Both the position numbers and the translations under genes were made by a program. From CAWDMC01 sp963803295 (GTDB lineage: Bacteria; Acidobacteriota; Terriglobia; UBA7540), in assembly GCA_963803295.1 (NCBI GenBank), contig CAWDMC010000025.1, positions 335,958 through 399,957 of the forward strand: DNA of 64,000 nt, in the 5' to 3' direction. Every line of letters starts with the position of its first letter. Position 1 is the first letter of the stretch. Of this stretch, positions 10,494-18,691 are shown one piece after another. A model generated the notes under the pieces. It was given only the letters and a program-made list of their open reading frames with translations. It was not told the DNA's origin and did no database searches.

Positions 10494-11020
10494 AGAAAGC
10501 TAAACTGGCCACCCTCTGGCTCGACGGCTGCTCCGGATGCCACATGTCCCTGCTCGACATCGACGAGGCGATTGCCGTCGTCGCCGAGAAGGCTGACTTG
10601 GTTTACGGTCCTCTGGTAGATGCCCAGGTGTTTCCCGAGGAAGTCGACGTAACCCTGGTCGAGGGCGCCGTCAGCAACCAGGACGATCTGGAGAAGATCA
10701 AGCACGTGCGTGAACACACCCGATTGCTGGTAGCGCTCGGCGATTGCGCGATTACCAGTAATGTGCCGTCCATGCGCAATCCTATCCCGGTGAAGAAGAT
10801 CCTGGAGCGGGTTTATCTCCAGGGTGATGGCGCCGGCGCACGCGTCCCCAGCGAGGGCGTGCCGCAACTGCTCAAGCATGCGGTGCCCCTCCATGAAGTA
10901 GTGCAGGTGGATCTGTACGTGCCGGGTTGTCCGCCTTCTGCCTCTACCATCGCCTATGTGGTGGGCGAGTTGCTGGCGGGCCGCACACCCGATCTCAATT
11001 CGAAGGTGAAGTTCGGGTAG
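10490..11020 (+). CDS. hoxY: [NiFe] hydrogenase small subunit HoxY
   Basis: 176 aa small subunit of a group-3d-type hydrogenase. The ligands of the proximal [4Fe-4S] cluster are visible: C14 and C17 (WLDGCSGCH), a Cys in ALGDCAITSN (about residue 86) and VPGCPPSA (about residue 147). It has no Tat leader, as expected for the cytoplasmic soluble enzyme. It overlaps hoxU by ATGA. Its stop codon lies inside the palindromic repeat that separates it from hoxH. Confidence 0.93.
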   Translation: MKKAKLATLWLDGCSGCHMSLLDIDEAIAVVAEKADLVYGPLVDAQVFPEEVDVTLVEGAVSNQDDLEKIKHVREHTRLLVALGDCAITSNVPSMRNPIPVKKILERVYLQGDGAGARVPSEGVPQLLKHAVPLHEVVQVDLYVPGCPPSASTIAYVVGELLAGRTPDLNSKVKFG

Positions 11021-11128
11021 CCACGGCACAGGCTTGGTTTGGGCCTTCGATGCTTCGTTCGATGGTGCTTTACCCGCGTGCGCCAGGCCGCAAGAACCCA
11101 CGGCACACAAACCGTGCCGTGGCTACCC
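11015..11128. repeat. Inverted repeat element between hoxY and hoxH
   Basis: GGGTAGCCACGGCAC at 11015-11029 is repeated as its exact reverse complement at 11114-11128. A nested 8-bp palindrome pairs 11100-11107 with 11114-11121. The left arm includes the hoxY stop codon. It shares the TAGCCACGG core with the hairpins at 9671-9754, so it belongs to the same dispersed family. Confidence 0.7.
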
Positions 11129-11152
11129 GCTCGGCGGGGCGAGGAGTTTTTT

Positions 11153-12571
11153 ATGAAGAAGATCATGATCGATCCCGTTACCCGCATCGAGGGTCACGCC
11201 AAGATCACCATCCGCCTGAATGACGACGGCCGCGTAGCCGATACGCAGTTCCACGTAACTCAGGTGCGCGGGTTCGAGAAGTTTACCGAAGGCCGGCCCT
11301 ATTACGAGATGCCGGCCATCACCGCGCGGATCTGCGGGATCTGTCCGATCAGCCACCTCTTGGCCTCGTCCAAGGCTTGCGACGCCATCATGAGCGTCCG
11401 CATTCCCGAGACCGCCGCCAAGCTGCGGGAGATCCTGCACTGCGGCCAGTTCGTGCAATCGCACGCCCTCAGCTTTTTCCACCTTTCCGCCCCGGACCTG
11501 TTGCTGGGCATGGATTCCGATCCGGCCCGCCGCAACGTGCTCGGCATCCTGGAGAAATTCCCCGACACGGCACGGGACGGCATCGCCCTGCGCAAGTTCG
11601 GCCAACAGGTGATCGAGGGCCTGGCCAAGGAGCGCATTCACCCCTCCTGGACCGTTCCGGGCGGCGTCAACGCCCCTCTGAAGAGTGAGGTTCGCGACCG
11701 CATCCTGGCGGGATTGCCCGACGCCAAGGGCATCGCGCGCCGCACGCTCCACTTCTTCAAGGGTGTAGTCGATGAGTTCCCGGAGGAGATTGCCACTTTC
11801 GGCAACGCCCCCAGCATGTACGCCGGGCTGGTCGATGCGAGCGGCAGTCTTGAACTTTACGACGGCCACATCCGTTTTCTGGATGCTGAGGGCAAGATCG
11901 CGGCGGACCAGATTCAAGCTCAAGACTACGCGAAGTACATCGGCGAGGCGGTGCTCCCAACCTCATACCTCAAAGCGCCCTACTATAAGCCGATCGGCTA
12001 TCCCGAGGGCGTTTACCGCGTGGGCCCGCTGGCTCGCCTGAATGTGGCCGATCGCTGTGGGACTCCCGAGGCCGATGCCGAGTTCGCCGAATACCACCAG
12101 CGCTATGGCCGAATCGTCGAAAGCTCGTTCCACTTCCATTACGCGCGGCTGATCGAGACGCTGTACGCGCTTGAACGTATGGAGGCGCTGCTCAACGACC
12201 CGGCCATCCTGAACACCCACGTGCGCGCCCGCGCCGGTGTCAATTCATTGGAAGGCGTCGGCATGGCCGAGGCTCCGCGCGGCATCCTCATCCACCACTA
12301 CAAGGTGGACGAGAGCGGCGCCATGAAATGGGCGAACCTGATCATCGCCACCGGTCACAACAATCTGGCCATCGGCCGCAGCGTTGAACAGGTGAGTAAG
12401 CATTACATTGACGGCAATCACTTGAAGGAAGGGATGCTAAACCGCGTGTCCGCCGTGGTGCGCGCCTACGATCCGTGCTTGAGTTGCTCGACGCACGCGT
12501 TAGGTCAAATCGCGCTCGAAGTGAATTTGGTGGGTGCGGACGGCACGGTTCTGGATACGCAACGCTCATAG
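11153..12571 (+). CDS. hoxH: [NiFe] hydrogenase large subunit HoxH
   Basis: 472 aa catalytic subunit holding the Ni-Fe site. The four nickel-binding cysteines are present: C61 and C64 in the L1 motif RICGICPISH, and C442 and C445 in the L2 motif DPCLSCSTHALG. About 25 residues follow the L2 motif; in this family a dedicated endopeptidase removes such a tail during maturation. The ATG at 11153 has GAGGAG upstream; the frame extends further 5' but into the repeat. No maturation genes (hyp, hoxW) are in the window. H2 oxidation or production coupled to NAD(P) is the family role. Confidence 0.93.
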   Translation: MKKIMIDPVTRIEGHAKITIRLNDDGRVADTQFHVTQVRGFEKFTEGRPYYEMPAITARICGICPISHLLASSKACDAIMSVRIPETAAKLREILHCGQFVQSHALSFFHLSAPDLLLGMDSDPARRNVLGILEKFPDTARDGIALRKFGQQVIEGLAKERIHPSWTVPGGVNAPLKSEVRDRILAGLPDAKGIARRTLHFFKGVVDEFPEEIATFGNAPSMYAGLVDASGSLELYDGHIRFLDAEGKIAADQIQAQDYAKYIGEAVLPTSYLKAPYYKPIGYPEGVYRVGPLARLNVADRCGTPEADAEFAEYHQRYGRIVESSFHFHYARLIETLYALERMEALLNDPAILNTHVRARAGVNSLEGVGMAEAPRGILIHHYKVDESGAMKWANLIIATGHNNLAIGRSVEQVSKHYIDGNHLKEGMLNRVSAVVRAYDPCLSCSTHALGQIALEVNLVGADGTVLDTQRS

Positions 12572-12603
12572 TTCGCGGACATTTCGCGATCCAGCGGCTC
12601 AAA

Positions 12604-12653
12604 TCCCGCTAGAATCCCGCTGACTTCCCGCTAAAATCCCGCACTTTTCCCGC
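12604..12653. repeat. Five 11-bp-phased TCCCGC repeats
   Basis: TCCCGC begins at 12604, 12615, 12626, 12637 and 12648, exactly 11 bases apart. The linkers are A/T-rich (for example TAAAA). The array lies 33 nt after hoxH and before the convergent AraC gene. No other copy was seen in the window. Confidence 0.75.
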
Positions 12654-12699
12654 ACCCGGATATTAGCATCGATCAGGGCTATGGATCTCTTGCCCTAAC

Positions 12700-12750
12700 C
12701 GCACACAGCGCAAAAAGCGCCATGTGGTGCGCCACCCCAGTGGCTTGCGT
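12700..12750. repeat. Dispersed ~50-bp repeat, copy 1
   Basis: This stretch (CGCACAC, then GCAAAAAGC, then GCGCCACCC and AGTGGCTTG) recurs in the same order and orientation at 17412-17466 with a few substitutions and small indels. It contains a short stem GCCAC/GTGGC. Both copies lie at the 3' end of genes, here between hoxH and the araC-type gene. Confidence 0.6.
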
Positions 12751-13616
12751 CAAGAGACGCACTTCTCACCGTTTTGGAGTGAGAAAGTCGGAAGAGCTGA
12801 AGGGGCACTGCCGAACATTTTTCGACAAGTGCGGCAGAAGTGAGCAGAGTCCGCGAAACCAGCCAAGTGAGCGCTCTCGGTCAGTGACCGACCATCAGCA
12901 ATCAGTGCAATGGCTTCTTGGGCGCGCAGGAAAAGGCGATACTGCCTCATCGGAATCCCGACATCGCGGCGAAATAGGTGCGCCAAACGGCTCTCCGAAA
13001 GCCCAACCTTTACGGCCAAGTCCCGCAGACTGATATTCTCGGTGGAGTCCAGAATGAGGTCGTCGACAACCCTCTGGACTCTCGGATCCAGACGGCGGGG
13101 AATGATGGCCGCAGGAGTGAGCAGGCCGATAACGCGATCGACCGTGGCTCGAACACCATCCCCTGACCATCGAGCCGTCAGGCAGTTTTCAAATTCCTTC
13201 CGAGCGCGCTTACATTCTGCACGCGACAGTGCGAGCGCACCCGCATTGTCCAGCCTGGCGGCAAGGCGTCGTCCGTTGAGCGACAGAGGATCCAGAATGA
13301 TTATGACGCCCGCACCCTCCCCTTGCATCCAGTGGGATTGGTCCGATGCGATGAGCCACCCGTTCGACGAGCGCTTGCGCCGCTCATGACGGCGGCTGCG
13401 AAACAAGATCGGATGCTGCATGCTGATGGAGACTTGAATGGCAAAATGCGCGTGAAAATTGGGATCAGCGTCCGATTCCGTGCCCAGGTGCAGATGTGCC
13501 GCGCCTCCACGCCACATTACGTCCGGCAGCCACCCGGCGGTTCGCACCCGTACTGTTTTCTTGAGGCGGCGGGTTTTTGATGCGAGCAGGTTCTGACGAC
13601 GCCTGGAAGTATACAT
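12750..13616 (-). CDS. AraC-family transcriptional regulator
   Basis: 288 aa protein with a C-terminal AraC/XylS double helix-turn-helix. The first helix pair lies in ISLRDLAVKVGLSESRLAHLF and the second in SLTESAHLAGFADSAHFCRT, ending with a KMFG region typical of the family. The N-terminal about 180 residues are not a recognised sugar-binding cupin, so the ligand is unknown. It is convergent with the hydrogenase operon and divergent from the cytochrome-like membrane protein at 13722, which is a plausible target (inference). Confidence 0.8.
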   Translation of the reverse strand: MYTSRRRQNLLASKTRRLKKTVRVRTAGWLPDVMWRGGAAHLHLGTESDADPNFHAHFAIQVSISMQHPILFRSRRHERRKRSSNGWLIASDQSHWMQGEGAGVIIILDPLSLNGRRLAARLDNAGALALSRAECKRARKEFENCLTARWSGDGVRATVDRVIGLLTPAAIIPRRLDPRVQRVVDDLILDSTENISLRDLAVKVGLSESRLAHLFRRDVGIPMRQYRLFLRAQEAIALIADGRSLTESAHLAGFADSAHFCRTCRKMFGSAPSALPTFSLQNGEKCVS

Positions 13617-13721
13617 TCGACTCCTCTGTCCGGCGATTGTAGCAGATATGTCCTGACAGCAGCCAGCGGACCGCTACATCGGGCAGCAGGTTCGTTCAAG
13701 CCACGCGCTCTTTCTTTTGTA

Positions 13722-14351
13722 ATGCTGGGTACGGAAAAGGAAATGAACACTTCACATTCAGTACGAATCGCCAGGCGGTCCTCAGTCAATCGTGCACGGT
13801 TGAATTACTGGGCCGACATGATCGCCTTCGCAGCCGGTACCGTAGTCTTCACAACGGGCCTGATCCTCCTGACCAGATTTCATATGGGAGAAGGCGCCCT
13901 CAACGATTTTGCGCTCGGAGCAACCCGGCTGGTTTGGGTTAATGTGCATCGATTGACGGCAGTTGTACTCCTTGCTGCGATTGCGGCTCACGCATATCTG
14001 CATTGGCACTCGCTCACTGCCCGGCTGAGCCATGCCTATAAGGGTTTGCCGGGCAAAGCCACGCGCACAGACCTTGTCCTTTACTTTGGATTCGCCATAG
14101 AGTTGTTCGCAGGATTTATTGCGTGGCTCGGGCTTCCAGGATCTCCGCCGTTGGCGGGGCCAGTCACGTTTGCTCATCTGGAACCAGCGCGCCATATCTG
14201 CATCGACGTCCACAACATCTCGGGGCTGATTGTACTGCCCATAGTCGTCATCCATGTGCGCCGTCATTTCGACTGGCTGCTCTATGCCAGTGGATTGAGC
14301 CGAACAACGCTCTTGAATCATGGACTCAATCGAGCACAGCGTCCGAAATAG
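13722..14351 (+). CDS. DUF4405-like four-helix b-type cytochrome membrane protein
   Basis: 209 aa with four hydrophobic segments (for example MIAFAAGTVVFTTGLILL and VLLAAIAAHAYLHW). Histidines are placed as in DUF4405/formate-dehydrogenase-gamma-type proteins: NVHRLTAVVLL with AHAYLHWH, and DVHNISGLI with IHVRRHFDW. Haem binding is therefore likely but not proven. No soluble oxidoreductase partner is adjacent. An in-frame ATG at 13743 is an alternative start; neither has a strong ribosome-binding site. The gene is 10 nt before a UbiG-like methyltransferase, suggesting co-transcription. Confidence 0.6.
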   Translation: MLGTEKEMNTSHSVRIARRSSVNRARLNYWADMIAFAAGTVVFTTGLILLTRFHMGEGALNDFALGATRLVWVNVHRLTAVVLLAAIAAHAYLHWHSLTARLSHAYKGLPGKATRTDLVLYFGFAIELFAGFIAWLGLPGSPPLAGPVTFAHLEPARHICIDVHNISGLIVLPIVVIHVRRHFDWLLYASGLSRTTLLNHGLNRAQRPK

Positions 14352-14361
14352 GGAATAGGAC

Positions 14362-15135
14362 ATGAAAGTCAATAATGCGATCTACGAGACGTACGGACAC
14401 ACATGGTGGGATGACGACGCAGGTTTCGAATTGTCGAGCCTGCGGTACGTTGCCAACCCGTGCAGGTGCAGGTATTTCAAAGACGTTTTGCGTCGTGCGC
14501 CGTATTCAGGCAAGAAAGTCCTCGATGTTGGATGTGGCGGGGGCTTTCTGTCGGAAGAATTCGCGAAGGACGGATTTGAAGTAACGGGCATTGATCCGGC
14601 AATCAACTCGCTGGAAGCGGCCCGCAAACACGCTGTTCAAAGCGGCCTTGCCATCGACTACCAGGTCGGCCAAGGAGAATCCCTGCCCTTTTCGGATGGG
14701 TGCTTCGACGTCATTGCGTGCTGCGATGTTCTCGAACACGTCGATGATTTTGCTAGGGTGATCAAGGAAATATCGCGCTGTCTGGGGAGTGGTGGGATCT
14801 TTCTATTTGATACTGTAAACCGCACACTTAAGAGCAAGCTTGTTCTGATCAAGATATGGCAGGATTGGGGACTGGTTTTGTCGAGCGAAAAGAACGCGCA
14901 TGTCTGGGAGAAATTCATAAAACCCGAGGAACTGGTAACCTCGCTTCGTGCGAACGGCCTGGGAGTCAGGGAGATAAAAGGTTTGTCGCCCGCGAAGACG
15001 CCGATCGCTGTTCTGCTAACAATGTTCAAGATCCGCAAGGGTGTCATCCGTGGCGCGTCCATCGCTGACGAACTGCCACTGCACACAACTGAAGATCTGA
15101 GCATCTCCTACATCGGGTGGGCTCTAAAGGAGTGA
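14362..15135 (+). CDS. UbiG-like SAM-dependent O-methyltransferase
   Basis: 257 aa class I methyltransferase. Motif I is KKVLDVGCGGGFLSEEFA, the acidic loop follows at VTGIDPAINS, and motif II/post-I is FDVIACCDVLEHVDD. The pattern and length match UbiG/Coq3-type quinone O-methyltransferases, including the late FIKPEELVTSLRANG segment. Acidobacteria make menaquinone, so a true ubiquinone role is doubtful. A quinone-like or polyketide acceptor is possible. It follows the membrane cytochrome-like gene by 10 nt. Confidence 0.7.
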   Translation: MKVNNAIYETYGHTWWDDDAGFELSSLRYVANPCRCRYFKDVLRRAPYSGKKVLDVGCGGGFLSEEFAKDGFEVTGIDPAINSLEAARKHAVQSGLAIDYQVGQGESLPFSDGCFDVIACCDVLEHVDDFARVIKEISRCLGSGGIFLFDTVNRTLKSKLVLIKIWQDWGLVLSSEKNAHVWEKFIKPEELVTSLRANGLGVREIKGLSPAKTPIAVLLTMFKIRKGVIRGASIADELPLHTTEDLSISYIGWALKE

Positions 15136-15316
15136 GCAGATTCTCTCTTGTTTATCAGGGGAGGTTCTCTTTTTTAAAGGTGCAGGAGTCCTTTCTCTTT
15201 AGGGTTTTCACCCGCCTCCTCTGTGGAAATCTGAGAATCGGGAAGGCGATAGATCTCGTCGCCGTCGAAGGGTTTTTGATGCTTGCAAGTTCAGCCAGCT
15301 CCGCTGCAATTCCCCC

Positions 15317-15359
15317 TTGACACTGTGCTGTTGTAACAGTATATTCTGTACGGACAGAA
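15317..15359 (+). promoter_or_regulatory. Sigma-70 promoter with overlapping GbsR-type operators
   Basis: TTGACA (15317-15322) and TATATT (15340-15345) are separated by 17 bases. One palindrome, CTGTT-gt-AACAG (15328-15339), fills the spacer. A second, TTCTGT-acgg-ACAGAA (15344-15359), overlaps the -10 box and start site. The start codon of the MarR/GbsR gene is at 15368. Autoregulation by that protein is the natural inference. Confidence 0.65.
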
Positions 15360-15367
15360 ACTACTGT

Positions 15368-15907
15368 ATGATGGAGCTCGATGTAGCCAAGAAGCAGTTC
15401 ATCCTTCATTGGGGAGAGATGGGGACCCGCTGGGGAATCAACCGGACAGTGGCCCAAATCCATGCTCTTCTGCACATTTCCTCTGCCCCGCTTACAGCCG
15501 AGGAGATTGCGAGCACGCTGAGCATAGCGCGATCGAACGTAAGTTCGAGTGTACGCGAATTGCAAGGATGGGGACTCGTTCGGCCGGTGCACACTTTGGG
15601 AGATCGTCGTCAGCATTTTGAGTCGATCAAAGACGTCTGGGAGATGTTCCGCATCATCATCGACCAGCGCAAACGACGCGAGATCGATCCGACACTGGAG
15701 GTACTGCGGCTCTGCCTCTCAGAGTCGGCCAAGAGCCGCCCGGCCGACTCATACACCAAGGACCGACTGCAAGAGATCTATGACTTCTTCACCGATGTTG
15801 ATGCGCTTTACATGGACATTCGCCAGTTTCCCGTCTCGACGATTCGGGGACTTGTTAAGGCGCGCGGTAGTGTACGCAAGCTACTTTCGAGAAAGGGTCG
15901 GCGGTGA
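15368..15907 (+). CDS. GbsR/MarR-family transcriptional regulator
   Basis: 179 aa winged-helix protein of the GbsR group: AQIHALLHISSAPLTAEEIA and TLSIARSNVSSSVREL make the wing and recognition helix, followed by VHTLGDRRQHFESIKDVWEM typical of GbsR. In the family these regulators control osmoprotectant or membrane genes. I chose the double ATG at 15368 because it follows the promoter at 15317-15345; the frame opens earlier, but that part overlaps the promoter. It leads a three-gene plus-strand set with a small membrane protein and an SDR protein. Confidence 0.75.
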   Translation: MMELDVAKKQFILHWGEMGTRWGINRTVAQIHALLHISSAPLTAEEIASTLSIARSNVSSSVRELQGWGLVRPVHTLGDRRQHFESIKDVWEMFRIIIDQRKRREIDPTLEVLRLCLSESAKSRPADSYTKDRLQEIYDFFTDVDALYMDIRQFPVSTIRGLVKARGSVRKLLSRKGRR

Positions 15908-15983
15908 GGGCTCTTTTTGGCCACGATATGTCGGTCCGTACAGCAATATCGGACGGCGGGAGCACTAGAGAGGAGACAATCCA

Positions 15984-16354
15984 ATGACAGCTTCGATCTT
16001 ATTCCTTGTGGGTCTCGGCTTGACCCTTGTCACGCGTTCGTAGTCGTGGCTTACCTGCGAGTCCCGTTGCACAGCATTCTCGTCGAGCTGTGTGGAACAC
16101 GTGAACGTGCCCAATTCTGGGTTACATTCTCGAACGTGACCATCGCGCTCGTGCCTGTGATTTTCGCCATGCAATACACCCCCAACTTGACGGCAGGATC
16201 GACAGCAGTTCTTGAGCTTGCAACGCAGTTGAAATGGGCCCTCGCCGGACTCCTGACTGCGGTCATCATTCTCGGTTGGGTGCTGAGCGCATTCATTCGT
16301 CGTCAGCCTCTTGTAGCAAAGACGCAGCAACCGCCTCCTGTGGTAGCGGCATGA
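15984..16354 (+). CDS. Small membrane protein, one frameshift
   Basis: ATG 15984 follows AGGAGAC and encodes MTASILFLVGLGLTLVT before a stop at 16041. The next frame continues as FVVVAYLRVPLHSILVELCG and ends at 16354. One base missing near 16035-16036 restores a 123-aa protein with three hydrophobic segments. I do not recognise the family. It sits between the GbsR regulator and the SDR gene. The break may be a real lesion or an indel error. Confidence 0.55.
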
Positions 16355-16380
16355 CACCATGGCCAGTCAGAGGAGGCTCT

Positions 16381-17382
16381 ATGAATTCAGAGCGAATTGC
16401 TGACATCCAGAGTGCGAAATCGGAATTGAGTATCGTCACTGGGGCTTTTGGATTCAGCGGACGGCGCATTGCACACAAGCTTCTTCTGCGAGGCGAGCGA
16501 GTACGGACCTTGACCAACCATCCCGATTCCACCTCCCCGCTGCACGATCACCTTGAGGTTGCGCCGCTCGATTTTGGCAACTTCCAGGGTCTGACTCAGT
16601 CCATGGCGGGGGCCAGGGTCCTTTACAATACCTATTGGATCCGGTTTGCATATGGTCGGCTCAGCCACAGAGACGCTGTCGCGAACACGAAACTCCTGAT
16701 CCGTGCCGCCAAAACCGCGGGTGTTAGCAGGATCGTTCACGTGAGCATCACCAACCCCTCTGGTCAGTCGGCGCTTCCGTACTTCCGGGGTAAAGCCGAA
16801 GTGGAAGAGGCAATACAGTCATCCTCGCTGCCTTATGCAATCTTGCGTCCGGCTGTTTTGTTCGGGGAGGAAGACATCCTGATCAACAACATCGCCTGGA
16901 TGCTCAGGAGATTTCCGGTGTTTGCCATCCCAGGACCGGGCGAGTACCGTGTACAACCGATATTTGTAGAAGATTTGGCTGAGCTAGCGGTGGATTGCGG
17001 ACAGCGAAGGGATAGCTTCACTGTGGATGCCGCGGGCCCCGAGATTTACAGATACGAGGACCTCGTCAAGCTGATCGGCACAGTGATCCGAAGCCGATGC
17101 AGGATCGTCCATCTGCCGCCGTCGATAGTACATTTCGCATCTTGGATGTTGGGCATAATCGTCGATGACGTAGTGCTAACTCATGAAGAGATCAAGGGGC
17201 TGATGGCAGATTTGCTGGTCTCTCATCGCCCGCCAACGGGGCACACTAGCCTCCGAACATGGATAGAGTCTCATGCCCAAACAATCGGCTCGACTTACGC
17301 CTCCGAACTCCGACGGCACTACCGACCAGTCACATCCACAAACGGAGCCCGTGCCACTTTCGTAGCCGACGCCCCTCCCTGA
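16381..17382 (+). CDS. NAD(P)-binding SDR-family protein (NmrA/NDUFA9-like)
   Basis: 333 aa atypical short-chain dehydrogenase. The Rossmann nucleotide motif is SIVTGAFGFSGRRIAHKLL (TGxxGxxG). Later segments such as RIVHVSITNP, YFRGKAEVEEAIQ and YAILRPAVLFGEEDI match NDUFA9-like and NmrA-like members, which often lack the catalytic YxxxK. Substrate unknown. The ATG at 16381 has GAGGAG upstream and is preferred over an earlier in-frame start that overlaps the membrane protein. Likely the last gene of the GbsR-led set. Confidence 0.75.
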   Translation: MNSERIADIQSAKSELSIVTGAFGFSGRRIAHKLLLRGERVRTLTNHPDSTSPLHDHLEVAPLDFGNFQGLTQSMAGARVLYNTYWIRFAYGRLSHRDAVANTKLLIRAAKTAGVSRIVHVSITNPSGQSALPYFRGKAEVEEAIQSSSLPYAILRPAVLFGEEDILINNIAWMLRRFPVFAIPGPGEYRVQPIFVEDLAELAVDCGQRRDSFTVDAAGPEIYRYEDLVKLIGTVIRSRCRIVHLPPSIVHFASWMLGIIVDDVVLTHEEIKGLMADLLVSHRPPTGHTSLRTWIESHAQTIGSTYASELRRHYRPVTSTNGARATFVADAPP

Positions 17383-17411
17383 AAGGTAGCGCATCTCTGT
17401 GCTGTTCAAAT

Positions 17412-17466
17412 CGCACACGTCGCAAAAAGCCCGATGTATGCGCCACCCGACGAGTGGCTTGTGCGG
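17412..17466. repeat. Dispersed ~50-bp repeat, copy 2
   Basis: Second copy of the element at 12700-12750: CGCACAC, CGCAAAAAGC, TGCGCCACCC, GAGTGGCTTG in the same order. It lies 29 nt after the SDR gene and just before the convergent end of the binding-protein gene at 17483. Confidence 0.6.
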
Positions 17467-17482
17467 TGAGAATATCTCCGTG

Positions 17483-18691
17483 CTACTTCGCTGCCTCAAC
17501 CTGGATCGCCGCGACGTTGTTGCCCGCGCCGTCGAATGAGACCCGCCCGGAGATTCCGGCGAAGCCAACAAACCTTGCCAGTTCGTCGCGCAAGCGGGCG
17601 CGGTTGGCTCCGGAATGAGCGAAGGCCTTCCCGATCAGCATGACGGCATCGTACGCCGCCGCGGCCTCGGGTCCTGGAGGAGTGCCGGCGCGTGACCGAA
17701 AGCGCCCGGCAAAGCTCTCGCGGGTGGCCTCGTCTGCTCCGGGACGAGCGAGAGTCCATACACCTTCGGTCTTCCCGGTTGCAGGCGATAGCGCTTTTTC
17801 GCAGAGGAAGACGGGCACGCTGGCGTCCACCTGCCGTACCGCCCTTACCAACTCGCTCGCGATGGAGGCACCGGTCCAGACCACCACGGCTTGCGCAGTA
17901 GTGTTCTTCGGGGCACTCTCGTGGGTCGCGACTCCGGTTCCGAGGCGACTCTGGATAGCGGCGAATGTTCCGGCCAGATCCGGATTTTGGGCGTCGATAT
18001 CGACGCGCTCTGGCGGGGACGCACCCAGCTTTGACGCAGCTCGCTCGAAGGCGGTCCCTCCCAGGCGGCCGTCATGGTCGCGCTCGCTGACCAGGAGGAC
18101 TCTCTGGTATCCGCGCTCACGATAGATCACCTGGGCAAATGCCCCGGCTTCGGCCCTGTCGTCCGGCGAAAGGCGGAAGATCCAAGGCATGTTGATCTCG
18201 GTGGTGGTGCTGTCGGTGGCCAGCGCCAGAATAGGGACGCTGAGCTTGTTGCCGACCTGCTCGGCGAGGTGGGCCGTGCTGCCTTCGGCTGAGGTCACGA
18301 CTGCGAGTGCGTCACGGTCGGTGATCAGCCGTACGAGCTCGCTTGAGGCCCGGCCCCAGGGTCCACTCTCATCGCCGACCACAAGCTCGAGCCGTGGTCC
18401 GCCGTCCTGCCGCGCGGCGAGATCCTCGATCGCCAGTCGTGCCGCCAGGACCAGAGCCTCTCCCTCGGACTGGCGCGGTCCCCTGAGCGGCGCGATCAGG
18501 CCAATCCTCACTTCCGGACCCTTGAGATCACGGGAATCCGCCCGGTCGGGACCGGCATACGCGATCCGGCTGTGATCGAGGGTGGCGTACGGAGCGGGCG
18601 AACCCGGCTGCTGGGCGACCGCGTCACCTAGGGAGATGATCGCGGTCGCCCAGATGAGGAAGGAGACGAGCGGGGGACGACGAGGACCCAT
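17483..18691 (-). CDS. Periplasmic binding protein, LivK-type (first)
   Basis: 402 aa with an N-terminal signal peptide (VSFLIWATAIISLGDAVAQ). A type I periplasmic-binding fold follows: VRIGLIAPLRGPRQSEGEALVLAARLAIEDLA is the family's N-terminal signature, and the middle holds SVPILALATDSTTT and YQRVLLVSERDHDG. Members bind amino acids or small carboxylates for Liv-type ABC transporters. No permease or ATPase is nearby, so it may be an orphan receptor. Its start codon shares a base with the stop of the preceding binding-protein gene, so the pair is coupled. Last gene of the eight-gene block. Confidence 0.8.
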   Translation of the reverse strand: MGPRRPPLVSFLIWATAIISLGDAVAQQPGSPAPYATLDHSRIAYAGPDRADSRDLKGPEVRIGLIAPLRGPRQSEGEALVLAARLAIEDLAARQDGGPRLELVVGDESGPWGRASSELVRLITDRDALAVVTSAEGSTAHLAEQVGNKLSVPILALATDSTTTEINMPWIFRLSPDDRAEAGAFAQVIYRERGYQRVLLVSERDHDGRLGGTAFERAASKLGASPPERVDIDAQNPDLAGTFAAIQSRLGTGVATHESAPKNTTAQAVVVWTGASIASELVRAVRQVDASVPVFLCEKALSPATGKTEGVWTLARPGADEATRESFAGRFRSRAGTPPGPEAAAAYDAVMLIGKAFAHSGANRARLRDELARFVGFAGISGRVSFDGAGNNVAAIQVEAAK

